Of a stretch of 53,073 nt of DNA, positions 1-8,756 are shown piece after piece (within the stretch, counting starts at the first letter, position 1; every line of letters begins with the position of its first letter). The DNA is taken from the NCBI GenBank assembly GCA_039028975.1, contig JBCCHB010000120.1:1-53073 (forward strand). Reading direction: 5' to 3'. Source of the DNA: JAHBNG01 sp039028975. Its GTDB lineage: Bacteria > Chloroflexota > Anaerolineae > Caldilineales > Caldilineaceae. Made by a program: the position numbers and the translations under genes. A model generated the notes under the pieces. It had not been told where the DNA came from, searched no databases, and was given only the letters and a program-made list of their open reading frames with translations.

Positions 1-54
1 CTGTACCATACGGCGGTTGGCCATAGATGAGAATGATACAGGTTTGCTCAAAGA

Positions 55-207
55 TTAGTAGCAGATGCGTACCCATCTCCAAACGTAGTAGCAGAAGTTC
101 CACCAGCCGATGCGGCGGCAAACTCGGTACGCTCGCAATCGCCAGAAGCACCACTTCATCTCATGTCGGGATTCCAGTTCTTCGATTGAAAAGTTTTCGT
201 TGCTCAT
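55..207 (-). CDS. Small Arg/Trp/Cys-rich peptide, copy 1 of a tandem pair (possible RiPP or antimicrobial precursor)
   Basis: This is a 50-codon gene with ATG at 207 and TAA at 57-55. A Shine-Dalgarno AAAAGGA sits about 8 nt before the ATG. The product starts with an acidic leader-like stretch, MSNENFSIEELESRHEM, followed by 33 residues very rich in Arg, Trp, Tyr and Cys (starts KWCFWRLRAYRVC, ends WRWVRICY). The tail has four Cys at about residues 20, 30, 39 and 49, six Trp and about eight positive charges. Compared with copy 2 (341-493), the 153 bp differ at 11 bases: nine at third codon positions, two at first positions, none at second positions. The only amino-acid change is Val to Ile at residue 42, and there are no indels, which is strong evidence of selection on this frame. 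The function is not recognised. A leader/core layout suggests a modified or cationic peptide, but no modifying enzyme is visible because the window ends here. Confidence 0.68.
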   Translation of the reverse strand: MSNENFSIEELESRHEMKWCFWRLRAYRVCRRIGWWNFCYYVWRWVRICY

Positions 208-340
208 GGTCTGTTTCCTTTTTGTTCTATCAGGGGATAGTCATTAGTTGAATAGTTGGTTGATTTGTTGTTCTTTCATCAGTTGGGTTGCCGCAATTGG
301 GGGGACAGTGGCAACCCATCTTGGTACCGTCATCTAAGGC

Positions 341-493
341 TTAGTAGCAGATGCGTACCCATCTCCAGATGTAGTAGCAGAAGTTCCACCAGCCGATTCG
401 ACGGCAAACTCGGTACGCTCGCAAGCGCCAGAAGCACCACTTCATCTCATGACGGGATTCCAATTCTTCAATGGAGAAATTTTCGTTGCTCAT
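341..493 (-). CDS. Small Arg/Trp/Cys-rich peptide, copy 2 of a tandem pair (possible RiPP or antimicrobial precursor)
   Basis: This is the upstream member of the pair, 50 codons, with ATG at 493 and TAA at 343-341. It shares the Shine-Dalgarno context AAAAAAGGAAACAAACC with copy 1. The leader-like part MSNENFSIEELESRHEM is identical to copy 1 although six of its codons differ silently. The tail is also identical apart from Ile for Val at residue 42. A 133-bp spacer lies between the two genes, so they are probably co-transcribed towards the left edge. The high Trp/Arg/Cys content and lack of hydrophobic export signal fit a ribosomally made, possibly modified, peptide better than a folded enzyme. 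No family was recognised. Confidence 0.68.
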   Translation of the reverse strand: MSNENFSIEELESRHEMKWCFWRLRAYRVCRRIGWWNFCYYIWRWVRICY

Positions 494-811
494 GGTTTGT
501 TTCCTTTTTTATTGAATAAAATAGGGTAAGTAAGAAGTGAAGCGTAATACTCAGTTCTCTTTGAAAACGACCGTGGTATTGTTCACTCGATAGCCTTCTA
601 AGTCTCTTTGGTAGTGACTGTTTGGCTTTTGTTTCTGCCCACAGTATAGTCTGTGGTTTGAATGAAATTAAGAGAGGCTTTCTGTAATTATGATGACTTT
701 TTCTGTAAAATATCGCTGTGCTGATAGATAGTGGTGGCATAGAGAAGGGAATAAGGGCAAGGTCAAAAATCAGACATTTGAGGCTTTGGGTTTGCGCTTC
801 TTATATCGTCT
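494..811. other. Gap upstream of the small-peptide genes; no gene seen
   Basis: No convincing coding region was found here. On the minus strand this is the 5' region of the peptide pair. It holds a short member of the dispersed hairpin family (546-580) and an 18-bp palindrome, CCACAG-6-CTGTGG, at 639-656 whose centre contains TATACT on the minus strand. Either could be part of the promoter or leader of the peptide operon, but no clear -35/-10 pair can be assigned. Confidence 0.4.
546..580. repeat. Dispersed hairpin element, collapsed copy
   Basis: Imperfect palindrome with the family's ends: AATACTCAGTTC on the left and GACCGTGGTATT on the right, around a single TTTGAAAAC core. It matches the full elements at 32434, 43738 and 49689 with the long inner hairpin removed. 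It lies in the 5' region of the small-peptide genes. Confidence 0.6.
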
Positions 812-1404
812 GTGCTGGGCAGTCTTGGCCTTGAATTCTTCAAAGAAATTGAGGACATCGAAATTCTCAACCCCTACCAAGCCCCACGCATCGAATCGTT
901 GAAATACACATTGCTTGACGTTCGTGCCCAAGACAAACGAGGCGTAAATTTCATTGTCGAGATGCAGGTAGAGAATGTAGCAGGCTTCAAGAAGCGCTAA
1001 TGGATCTACTTCATTAAGCATGCCTCAGAGTTGACTGTAATGCCAGAACATATCGACAGCGATCCCCTGAAGACCGCCTATGAAATTGCGGACCGCTTTA
1101 CTTGGTCTTCGGATGAACTGGATGTATACGATTACTGGAGTATGAAAGCTCAGGATGAACGGGGGCCATTACGGTCGCCCACGAAGAAGGTCGCAAAGAA
1201 GGTCGCAAAGAAGGTCAAATTACCGAACGCATTGCAATGCTTTTACAACTTTTGGAACTCCGATTCGGGACTACGCCAGCGGAGGTGACAACCGCACTAA
1301 ATCAATGCACCCCAAACCAACTCCAACACCTCACCAAGTCTGTGCTGACGTCTCCTGATATTGAAACGTTCCTTTCTGATATCCCAAAACCGCCAGTCGG
1401 CTAA
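812..1404 (+). pseudogene. Remnant of Rpn-family PD-(D/E)XK nuclease (recombination-promoting nuclease / putative transposase)
   Basis: Three blocks of one decayed gene can be read in order. The first (812-997) contains EIEDIEILNPYQAPRIESLK and GVNFIVEMQVENV, typical of the N-terminal Rpn region. An in-frame TAA follows at 998-1000. In the same frame come WIYFIKHAS, PEHIDSDPLKTAYEIADRF and DELDVYDYW. A frameshift at the GGGGG run near 1160 then leads into AHEEGRKEGRKEGQITER and a C-terminal helix block ending IETFLSDIPKPPVG before TAA at 1402-1404. About 100 residues between the first two blocks appear deleted, and the N-terminus is missing. The gene is dead by truncation, internal deletion, a stop and a frameshift. 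Rpn proteins are common accessory or mobile-type nucleases. Confidence 0.75.
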
Positions 1405-1556
1405 GGTTGATTGAGAGTGAAGCGATCTTTGAATTGCAATTGGTTTGACCGCTATTTTGCACACAAGTTAGAACGTGGCATACTTATATTCTACTCATTT
1501 CTCACCATAGAAGGCAGAAGAAATTTTCATTATAGCATTACACTGTCGCACCTTCT

Positions 1557-4118
1557 ATGGCTCTCATCTTCCTTACACTTGCATACTTCATCGGACTTAT
1601 CCTTGGCCAAGCGCTTTGGGGCGCAAACTGGGTTGGATGCGCCTTCCCTGCTTGGCTCTGGATCTTGCCCCTGGCTACCCTGCCATTTGCTCCGCTTCTC
1701 AATCAATGGCAAATATTTCGGCCACATCCTGCCGTCCCCATGAGATGGCCCCTAAGCGCAGGTTTTGAACCACCTCAAAGCGGCCCGTCCCCTGCACTCA
1801 TCTTTGCCTGCGGACTATGCCTATTGGCAGGAACACTCCGCTACATCAGTCATCCCCTTACGCCCTGTTGGACGCTAGAAGACTTAGCCTATTACAACCT
1901 ACCAGCCGATCGTGCCTTTGATCGAGAAGCCCCCCAAGTAACCTTAACGGGCTATGTCAGCAGCTATCCACTGATATCAGATACCAAACAACGACTCCAT
2001 GTGGTTATTGAGACCATCACCCCCGACGAGGGCAAACAACATGTTCATGGTGTCCTGCGTTTTAGTACAGGCATTCGTGAACGATATCGCTATGGTCAGC
2101 CTGTGCGACTGCGAGGGCGATTGGTCGATCCACCAGTATTTGAGGATTTCTCCTATCGGGACTATCTGTCCAGGAAAGGGGTTCACAGCCTCCTCTATAA
2201 TGCCAAGATTGATCAGTTACCGGGTGAAATGCAAGGCGACTGGCTCACCCAACGCCTCTATGCATTCCGAGCACGGGGTGAAGCACTGGTCAATCGATTG
2301 ATCCCTGAACCATATGCCGGGCTTGCCAATGGAATGCTCTTAGGCATTGAGGCCGGTATTCCCGATGACCTTTATGAGCAATTCAATTTGACGGGGACAA
2401 CTCACACCCTTGTCATTTCGGGTAGCAATGTAGCATTAATATCTGCTCTCATGGTGACATTCGGCCAAAGACTATTCGGTAAACGCCGAGCACTTTGGCC
2501 CGCACTGATAGGTATTGCCTGTTACGCACTCATTGTTGGTGGCGATCCCGCTGTATTGCGGGCCGCATTGATGGGGTCACTCTATGTCATTGCATCTCAC
2601 CTGGGGCGGCGTAGTACGGCGATTGTCAGTCTGGCAGCTGCCTGCTGGTTCATGACGGTTCTGAATCCCTTAACTCTCTGGGATGTGGGCTTCCAACTGA
2701 GTAGTGCGGCTACGGCTGGTTTGATTCTATTCTCGCCAACGATTACAGCCGCCGCCCAGAACCTATGGCCGGGTTGGCAAGGTGGCTTTTTGACGGACAC
2801 GACAACTCACGGCGATTCTATCTCGATACAGAGTATGCTCTATGGCCTGATACAAGATGGACTACTGGTAACCATTGCGGCCAATATCACCACCTTGCCC
2901 CTGGTTGTCTACTACTTTGGGAGGTTGTCAATTGTATCCTTCCTCACAAATCTGCTGATCTCCCCAGTCCAAGGGCTGATTATGTTGTGGGGGACGATGG
3001 GGATCATCATTGGTGTGACAGGCTTGACTTGGCTTGCGTGGCTGATTCTGTTGATCCCATGGCTGAGTTTGGTGTGGACTGTAGGAGTTGTTGAATGGAC
3101 CGCGGCCATCCCAGGTGGAAGCCTGGATATTGCCGGTTACAACTTTGGGGCGCTCCTATTGACTTACGTACTTATTTTTAGCCTCCATTGGCGAAAAGAG
3201 ATTATTCAGCGTTGCCAAGCATGGTTCCAGCAAGGATTCCAACAGCTATCCATGCAAATTTGGGGTCCGGCCACCCTTGGCGTGATCAGTGTAGCGAGTA
3301 TCTTGCTGTGGGCCGGCGTCGCATCCCAACCAGATGGCAGGCTCCACGTTTACTTCCTCGATATTGGGCAGGGGAGCGGCATCTTCATCCAGACTCCTTC
3401 TGGTCGACAAGTGCTGGTTGATGGCGGAGAGAGTCCCCAGCTCCTCTTCAGCGAACTGGGCGATGTTATGCCCTTTTGGGATCGCTCGATTGATATGCTG
3501 ATACTTAGCCACCCAGATGCTGATCACATGGACGCTCAGGTAGAGGTGCCGCGTCGATATGATGTGTCGACAGCTGTGCATACGCCCGTGAGCCAAGGGG
3601 AATCGGATAGCGCTGCTTGGCGGACTGCGATGGTGGAATCCGAAGTGGATATTCAATTACAGCATGCAGGTGGCTGGATCGATTTGGGGGATGGTGTCGC
3701 ACTTTGGATGATCTGGCCACCAAAAGATGGACTTGAAGGTGAAGAGTCTAAGAATGAAAATTCTTTAGTTATTAAGCTTGTGTATGGTGAATTCAGCGTA
3801 CTGCTCACTGGTGATGCAGGACGCCCATCAGAAGCCGAGTGGTTGGAATCGGGAAGTGAGCTAGCCTCCACCGTATTAGCTGTGGGCCATCACGGTAGCT
3901 CAACATCGACGAGTGAAGCATTTTTACAGGCAGCCAGCCCATCAATCGCTGTCATCCAATCAGGAGAAGAGAATCGCTTTGGGCATCCTCATGAGGAGGT
4001 TTTGGAGGTGCTGGACGGGCGGGTTGTTTTGCGTAACGACATTCATGGTCGGGTTCATATTTGGAGTGATGGTGCTGTAATGTGGCTGGATACCGAAAAA
4101 AATATGCCCGAATTTTGA
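1557..4118 (+). CDS. comEC: ComEC/Rec2-type DNA uptake channel protein
   Basis: 853 residues, the usual size for full-length ComEC. The N-terminus has hydrophobic helices, then an extracellular OB-like region (about 100-240). The ComEC/Rec2 competence domain follows with GLANGMLLGIEAGIPDDL and the diagnostic HTLVISGSNVALI near residue 285, then several membrane helices to about 590. The C-terminal third is a metallo-beta-lactamase-type domain: VYFLDIGQGSGIFIQTPSG, LVDGG, LSHPDADHMDAQ (metal site), LLTGDAG and VGHHGSSTSTS. In naturally competent bacteria this protein carries single-stranded DNA across the inner membrane. No other com genes are nearby. The ATG has no clear Shine-Dalgarno, so a slightly later start is possible. 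Confidence 0.92.
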   Translation: MALIFLTLAYFIGLILGQALWGANWVGCAFPAWLWILPLATLPFAPLLNQWQIFRPHPAVPMRWPLSAGFEPPQSGPSPALIFACGLCLLAGTLRYISHPLTPCWTLEDLAYYNLPADRAFDREAPQVTLTGYVSSYPLISDTKQRLHVVIETITPDEGKQHVHGVLRFSTGIRERYRYGQPVRLRGRLVDPPVFEDFSYRDYLSRKGVHSLLYNAKIDQLPGEMQGDWLTQRLYAFRARGEALVNRLIPEPYAGLANGMLLGIEAGIPDDLYEQFNLTGTTHTLVISGSNVALISALMVTFGQRLFGKRRALWPALIGIACYALIVGGDPAVLRAALMGSLYVIASHLGRRSTAIVSLAAACWFMTVLNPLTLWDVGFQLSSAATAGLILFSPTITAAAQNLWPGWQGGFLTDTTTHGDSISIQSMLYGLIQDGLLVTIAANITTLPLVVYYFGRLSIVSFLTNLLISPVQGLIMLWGTMGIIIGVTGLTWLAWLILLIPWLSLVWTVGVVEWTAAIPGGSLDIAGYNFGALLLTYVLIFSLHWRKEIIQRCQAWFQQGFQQLSMQIWGPATLGVISVASILLWAGVASQPDGRLHVYFLDIGQGSGIFIQTPSGRQVLVDGGESPQLLFSELGDVMPFWDRSIDMLILSHPDADHMDAQVEVPRRYDVSTAVHTPVSQGESDSAAWRTAMVESEVDIQLQHAGGWIDLGDGVALWMIWPPKDGLEGEESKNENSLVIKLVYGEFSVLLTGDAGRPSEAEWLESGSELASTVLAVGHHGSSTSTSEAFLQAASPSIAVIQSGEENRFGHPHEEVLEVLDGRVVLRNDIHGRVHIWSDGAVMWLDTEKNMPEF

Positions 4119-4319
4119 CGCTTGAGTAGTGCTCTCTAAGGAGGTTGTTTTGTGAGCCGTGCTTTTTAGATGCTTTACTGTTATGGGTAGAAAGCCTCAT
4201 TATCAAATACCCTTTAACGGTTTTTTCTGCTATACTCCTATCAGGTAACTACCTCTTCTACCCGAAACACTTCTTGCATCTTTTATTTGCCAAACAGATG
4301 CCATCCAAGGAGATTAAAC

Positions 4320-5942
4320 ATGTATCAACCCCGACAAATCCTCGTTTTGCTACTGGTCCTGCTGTTGCTTTTGACTTCTTGTGCTACCCCGACTGCTGCC
4401 CCAACTGGCGATGCAACCACCGATGATGGCGGCAATGCTATGTCGAGTGGCGGAACCTTAACCATCGCTCGGCCAACTGACGCCGTGGGCCTGGATCCCA
4501 AGGTTGAGACCACATCGCCCGGTAATTGGGTCATGTCCAATATTTACGAGAACTTGGTCAAGCTGGACACAGATCTGAGCTTCCAACCAGCGCTAGCAGA
4601 GAGCTGGGAGCAGGTTGAGCCAGATCGGTGGCGGTTCACATTGCGTCAGGGCGTCAAATTCCACGATGGGACCGACTTTACTGCTGAGGCCGTCAAATTT
4701 AGCATCGACCGCCAGAAAGATCCCGATAACCCAGGCCGCAGCGCCAGCAACCTACGTCCTATTGTAGAAGTCGAAGTGGTAGACGAGCATACGGTCGATA
4801 TTCTGACGGATGGGGCGTATGGTCCATTGCTCAATATCATGTCGCTGGTCTATGCTACGGGCATTGTTAGCCCGGCTGCAGTTGAAGAGTCTGGCGAAGA
4901 TTTCACGCTCAACCCAGTCGGTACCGGTCCGTTCAAGTTTACTGAATGGAGGACCAACGACCAGATCGTCATTGAGCGCTTTGATGAGTATTGGGGTGAA
5001 CCAGCTCCGTTGGATCAGGTCATCTATCGAGTGATTCCCGAAGAGAGCGCACGCATGTTGGCGCTAGAGACGGGTGAAGTGCAGATGGTCATGGCCCCTG
5101 CACCTTCTCAGCTGGATCTCTTCCGCGACAACCCTGATTTTACTATCCATGAAACGCCCGGTGTGCGCGTCATCTTCTTTGGCATCTCCACCAATCACCC
5201 GCCGTTGGATGATGTGCGAGTGCGCCAAGCTCTCAACTATGGCTTTGATCGTCAAGCGGTTCTCGACAACATTATTGAAGGAGCCGGTTATCTGCCAGAA
5301 GCCTATATTTCGCCACCCATCTTTGGCTTCACAGACGTCAGCACCAACTTTGCCTACGATCCTGACAGAGCCGCAGCGTTATTGGATGAGGCTGGCTGGA
5401 GCGACAGTGACGGTGACGGCATTCGTGATCAGGATGGCGAGAAGCTTTCCCTCCTTCACTACAGTCCGCGCGGACGCTACCTCAAGGATGCCGAGGTGGG
5501 CGAAGCCTTCCAAGCAGCCATGCTGGAATTGGGTGTTGAGATCAATCTGGAAGTGCTAGAGTGGGGCACCCTATTCGAAAAACTGCGCCAATCGGATATG
5601 GAGTCGGACTTAACCACCGTTGGGTGGTCGACCGCCACTGGTGACGCCGACTACACACTAGGCCCCCTTTTTGGATCCAACAGCATCCCGCCCGATGGCT
5701 GGAACTTTATGAATTACCAGAATGAAGAGTTGGACGGCCTGCTAAGCCAAGCTGGCACTAGCACCGATATGGCAGAGCGCACCGACCTTTATGCCCAAGC
5801 CCTTACCATTCTGGCCGAAGAAGCGGTCGTGGTACCGGTCTTCAACACCAAAGAAACCATCCTGACAAGTTCAAGCGTTCAGGGCTTCAAGCAGCACCCT
5901 ATCGATTACTATCTGTGGATGGGCACAGCAAGCATGCAATAA
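4320..5942 (+). CDS. Oligopeptide ABC transporter, substrate-binding lipoprotein (SBP family 5)
   Basis: About 540 residues. The ATG at 4320 is chosen because AAGGAG lies at 4307-4312 and a lipoprotein signal follows at once (hydrophobic run ending LLLTSC). A short low-complexity linker follows the lipid-attachment Cys. The mature part shows the family 5 pattern: GGTLTIARPTDAVGLDPK, YENLVKLD, LAESWEQVEPDRWRFTLRQG and VKFHDGTDFTAEAVKFS. The protein would be anchored outside the membrane and capture peptides, dipeptides or related solutes for the two permeases encoded directly downstream. No ATPase gene is in this cluster; the pair at 28652-30695 could serve both systems, which is inference. 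Confidence 0.9.
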   Translation: MYQPRQILVLLLVLLLLLTSCATPTAAPTGDATTDDGGNAMSSGGTLTIARPTDAVGLDPKVETTSPGNWVMSNIYENLVKLDTDLSFQPALAESWEQVEPDRWRFTLRQGVKFHDGTDFTAEAVKFSIDRQKDPDNPGRSASNLRPIVEVEVVDEHTVDILTDGAYGPLLNIMSLVYATGIVSPAAVEESGEDFTLNPVGTGPFKFTEWRTNDQIVIERFDEYWGEPAPLDQVIYRVIPEESARMLALETGEVQMVMAPAPSQLDLFRDNPDFTIHETPGVRVIFFGISTNHPPLDDVRVRQALNYGFDRQAVLDNIIEGAGYLPEAYISPPIFGFTDVSTNFAYDPDRAAALLDEAGWSDSDGDGIRDQDGEKLSLLHYSPRGRYLKDAEVGEAFQAAMLELGVEINLEVLEWGTLFEKLRQSDMESDLTTVGWSTATGDADYTLGPLFGSNSIPPDGWNFMNYQNEELDGLLSQAGTSTDMAERTDLYAQALTILAEEAVVVPVFNTKETILTSSSVQGFKQHPIDYYLWMGTASMQ

Positions 5943-5948
5943 GCGTTC

Positions 5949-6866
5949 ATGACTCGCTACATTGCAACTCGCCTTCTGAGTACAGTTCCGGTCCTGCTGG
6001 GCATTGTCTTTGTGACGATGCTCACGCTGGATCTAATTCCTGGCGATCCAGTTGCCATGATGTTGGGCGATAATGCGCGCCCAGAAGAGGTAGCGGCCTT
6101 ACGCACCAGACTGGGGCTGGATCAACCGCTCATCGTGCGCTATGGACGTTACCTGGGGAATATTGTCCAGGGTGATTTGGGGCGCTCCATCCTCTCGAAT
6201 CGTCCAGTTTGGGGTGAGATTCGCAATGTGTTGCCCAAAACACTACAACTAGCGCTGGTTGCCATGGTCCTCGCCGTGATCATGGGTATTAGCACAGGTA
6301 TTCTATCGGCTATGCGGCCCGGTGGCCTGCTAGATGTGGCCATGCGATTACTGGCGCTGGTCGGTCTCTCTATGCCCATCTTCTGGTTGGGCTTGGTGCT
6401 GATCTATATCTTTGCTTATTACTTTCGTCTCTTTCCTGTGGGGGGAACAGGGACCTGGCAACATCTGGTCTTGCCTTCTCTGGCCCTGGCTGCACCGAGC
6501 ATCGCCATCGTCTCACGCTTGACTCGTTCAACCATGTTAGAGGTGCTAAGGGAAGACTATATCCGCACGGCGTGGGCTAAAGGGCTGGGACAGCGCTTGG
6601 TGGTGGTGCGTCACACCCTGCGCAACGCGCTTATCCCGATTATTACAGTGATTGGGTTACAGTTTGGCCAGTTGATGGGTGGCGCGGTGCTGACAGAGAC
6701 CGTCTTTGCTTGGCCTGGCTTGGGGCGGTTGATTGTGCAAGCCATCTTTGCCCGAGACTATGTACTACTGCAAGGGGGCGTGCTCGCCTTTGCGCTGAGT
6801 TTTGTCTTGATCAATGCTTTGGTGGATATTTCATACGCGTATATCGATCCACGGACACGGGTCTAA
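5949..6866 (+). CDS. Oligopeptide ABC transporter permease, DppB/GsiC type
   Basis: 305 residues with the DppB architecture: an N-terminal membrane helix (RLLSTVPVLLGIVFVTMLTL), LIPGDPVAMMLGD, RTRLGLDQPLIVRYGRYL, then five more helices. The EAA-type cytoplasmic loop that contacts the ATPase is visible as LREDYIRTAWAKGLGQR. It starts 6 nt after the substrate-binding gene and ends 1 nt before the next permease, so it is part of the same transcript. It forms half of the membrane channel. Confidence 0.92.
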   Translation: MTRYIATRLLSTVPVLLGIVFVTMLTLDLIPGDPVAMMLGDNARPEEVAALRTRLGLDQPLIVRYGRYLGNIVQGDLGRSILSNRPVWGEIRNVLPKTLQLALVAMVLAVIMGISTGILSAMRPGGLLDVAMRLLALVGLSMPIFWLGLVLIYIFAYYFRLFPVGGTGTWQHLVLPSLALAAPSIAIVSRLTRSTMLEVLREDYIRTAWAKGLGQRLVVVRHTLRNALIPIITVIGLQFGQLMGGAVLTETVFAWPGLGRLIVQAIFARDYVLLQGGVLAFALSFVLINALVDISYAYIDPRTRV

Positions 6867-6867
6867 C

Positions 6868-7734
6868 ATGTTTAATGCTACTTCTCAACGCCCACTGCTA
6901 AGCGATGTATGGCGACGCTTCACCCATAATCGCATTGCTATGGCCGGCTTGGTGATTGTGCTTCTGCTTCTGGTGATGGCCCTCTTTGCTCCTGTATTGG
7001 CCCCCATGGATCCCGCAATACAGACGTTAGATGACAAGCGAACACCTCCCAACGCAACCTACCTACTGGGTGCCGACGAATTTGGGCGGGACATTCTAAG
7101 CCGCGTCATCTATGGGGCACGGATTGCGCTCTTTGTTGCGATTGTTGCTGTGGCCTTGGCCATGGTTCTGGGCGTATTGGTGGGATTAGTAGCTGGCTTT
7201 GCAGGCGGCTGGACCGATACAATCCTGATGCGTATTGTGGATATTATGCTCTCTTTTCCCTATTTGTTACTGGCCATTGCCATCGTCGCCACTTTGGGGA
7301 CAGGCGTACAGAATACTACCCTGGCCGTGGGCATTTGGGCGACCCCCTCTTTTGCTCGCATTACTCGCGGGCAGGTGCTTAGCATTAACGGACGGGAATA
7401 TATCACCGCCGCTCAATCGGTAGGTGTTCCTAACATACGGATGATTTGGCGGCACATCCTGCCCAACGCAATTCCGCCTGTCATCGTCTTTGCCACCCTC
7501 TACATGGCCAATGCCATTCTGCTCGAAGCAGCCCTAAGCTTTCTCGGCTTGGGTGTTCAGCCGCCCCAACCTTCTTGGGGACTGATGGTGGCCAGCGGAC
7601 GTGATTTCCTTCGGGTTGCTCCCCACGTGGCAACGATTCCCGGTGTGGCGATTATGTTGGCTGTGTTGGGCTTCAATCTACTCGGTGACGGACTGCGCGA
7701 CGCTTTAGATCCCAGATTACGAGGGCAGGTCTAA
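6868..7734 (+). CDS. Oligopeptide ABC transporter permease, DppC type
   Basis: About 288 residues from the ATG at 6868, which follows the previous stop directly. A longer open frame to 6814 would overlap the upstream permease without need. Features are an N-terminal helix, LLGADEFGRDILSRVIYGAR (the DppC signature after the first periplasmic loop), five further helices, the EAA loop REYITAAQSVGVPNIRMI, and the closing FNLLGDGLRDALDPRLRG. It pairs with the DppB-type permease. The periplasmic loop is short, unlike its paralogue at 26743. Confidence 0.92.
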   Translation: MFNATSQRPLLSDVWRRFTHNRIAMAGLVIVLLLLVMALFAPVLAPMDPAIQTLDDKRTPPNATYLLGADEFGRDILSRVIYGARIALFVAIVAVALAMVLGVLVGLVAGFAGGWTDTILMRIVDIMLSFPYLLLAIAIVATLGTGVQNTTLAVGIWATPSFARITRGQVLSINGREYITAAQSVGVPNIRMIWRHILPNAIPPVIVFATLYMANAILLEAALSFLGLGVQPPQPSWGLMVASGRDFLRVAPHVATIPGVAIMLAVLGFNLLGDGLRDALDPRLRGQV

Positions 7735-7738
7735 CATC

Positions 7739-8737
7739 ATGGATTCTTCAGTGGATTATTTTCCAAAATCGACACCGGCGCAGCAGCAAATGGATCCGGC
7801 CCTTTTTGCACAGGCGGCGAAATCGGCTGCAGACTTACCAAACCTCTATTCATATTTAGTGTTACGTAATGGCCATCTTGTTCATGAATATTATGCTCAA
7901 GACAACACACGGTCAACAAAGCACCATATTCGGTCAATAACGAAAAGCATCACCTCTATCTTGACGGGAATCGCGATTGATCAAGGCATCATTAAGCACG
8001 TTGATCAGCGAATATTGGACTACTTCCCGCAAGTTCCAACGGACACTATCGATTCAAAGGTAAAGGATATTACACTAGAGCATTTGCTGACAATGACCTC
8101 TGGTTTTGCGTGGGATGAAGGTTCAGAAGAAGCCGTCGTTGAGTGGTTTTTCGGCGGTAAGCAGGTTGCGATTACGGATTCCTTAACCCGCTCCGTCGAA
8201 CATGAGCCAGGATCTCACTTCAACTATGATTCACCTTCAGCTGATCTGCTTGCTACCCTTTTGGCGATAGCGATGCAAAACGATCTCTGTCGCTTCGCGA
8301 TTCAACATCTGTTCAATCCGCTCGATATTCATGATTTTGAATGGGAACGAGATCCGGCTGGCTACTATCGGGGCAGCGCAGGTCTGGTGATGAGACCGAT
8401 AGACCTAGCCAAAATTGGGCAGCTCACCTTACAAAATGGCCAGTGGCAAGAACAGCAGATTGTTTCCAAAGAGTGGGTAGAGCAATCAGTTGTTACGCAG
8501 GCCATAGCAAATCAAGAGAGTGGTTATGGCCGATTGTGGTGGGTAAAAGAGAACGAGCCGCCTCGCTTCTATGCTGCTGTTGGTTATGGCGGTCAGTTCA
8601 TTACTGTTGCCCCTGAACAACAAATAATTATAGTCGCAATTCATGAATGGTGGGATCTTCCAAGTGGTAGTGCTGGAAAACAGAGCACCGACTTTAACAG
8701 TCAGGTTTTGACAAAGGTATTGGAAAGTGCGATCTGA
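7739..8737 (+). CDS. Serine hydrolase of the beta-lactamase / penicillin-binding-protein-like family
   Basis: 332 residues. The catalytic SxxK is SITK at residues 66-69 within HHIRSITKSITSIL. The second motif is near FNYDSPSADLL (Tyr-Asp-Ser in place of the usual YxN), and LLTMTSGFAWDEG is typical of class C-like hydrolases. No signal peptide is seen, so it is probably cytoplasmic. It starts 4 nt after the permease stop, so translation is likely coupled to the transporter. A role in hydrolysing an imported ester, lactam or D-amino-acid peptide fits the context, but the substrate cannot be told from sequence. Confidence 0.83.
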   Translation: MDSSVDYFPKSTPAQQQMDPALFAQAAKSAADLPNLYSYLVLRNGHLVHEYYAQDNTRSTKHHIRSITKSITSILTGIAIDQGIIKHVDQRILDYFPQVPTDTIDSKVKDITLEHLLTMTSGFAWDEGSEEAVVEWFFGGKQVAITDSLTRSVEHEPGSHFNYDSPSADLLATLLAIAMQNDLCRFAIQHLFNPLDIHDFEWERDPAGYYRGSAGLVMRPIDLAKIGQLTLQNGQWQEQQIVSKEWVEQSVVTQAIANQESGYGRLWWVKENEPPRFYAAVGYGGQFITVAPEQQIIIVAIHEWWDLPSGSAGKQSTDFNSQVLTKVLESAI

Positions 8738-8756
8738 GATCCACTAAGGAGAAGGT

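Noticed and set aside
1..24. Possible start of another minus-strand gene (ATG at 24 giving eight codons to the edge) downstream of the small peptides
   Set aside because: No ribosome binding site and only eight codons inside the window, so nothing can be supported.
468..740. 90-codon minus-strand frame across the peptide leader region
   Set aside because: It runs through the hairpin element and into the start of the small-peptide gene in another frame, with no family features.
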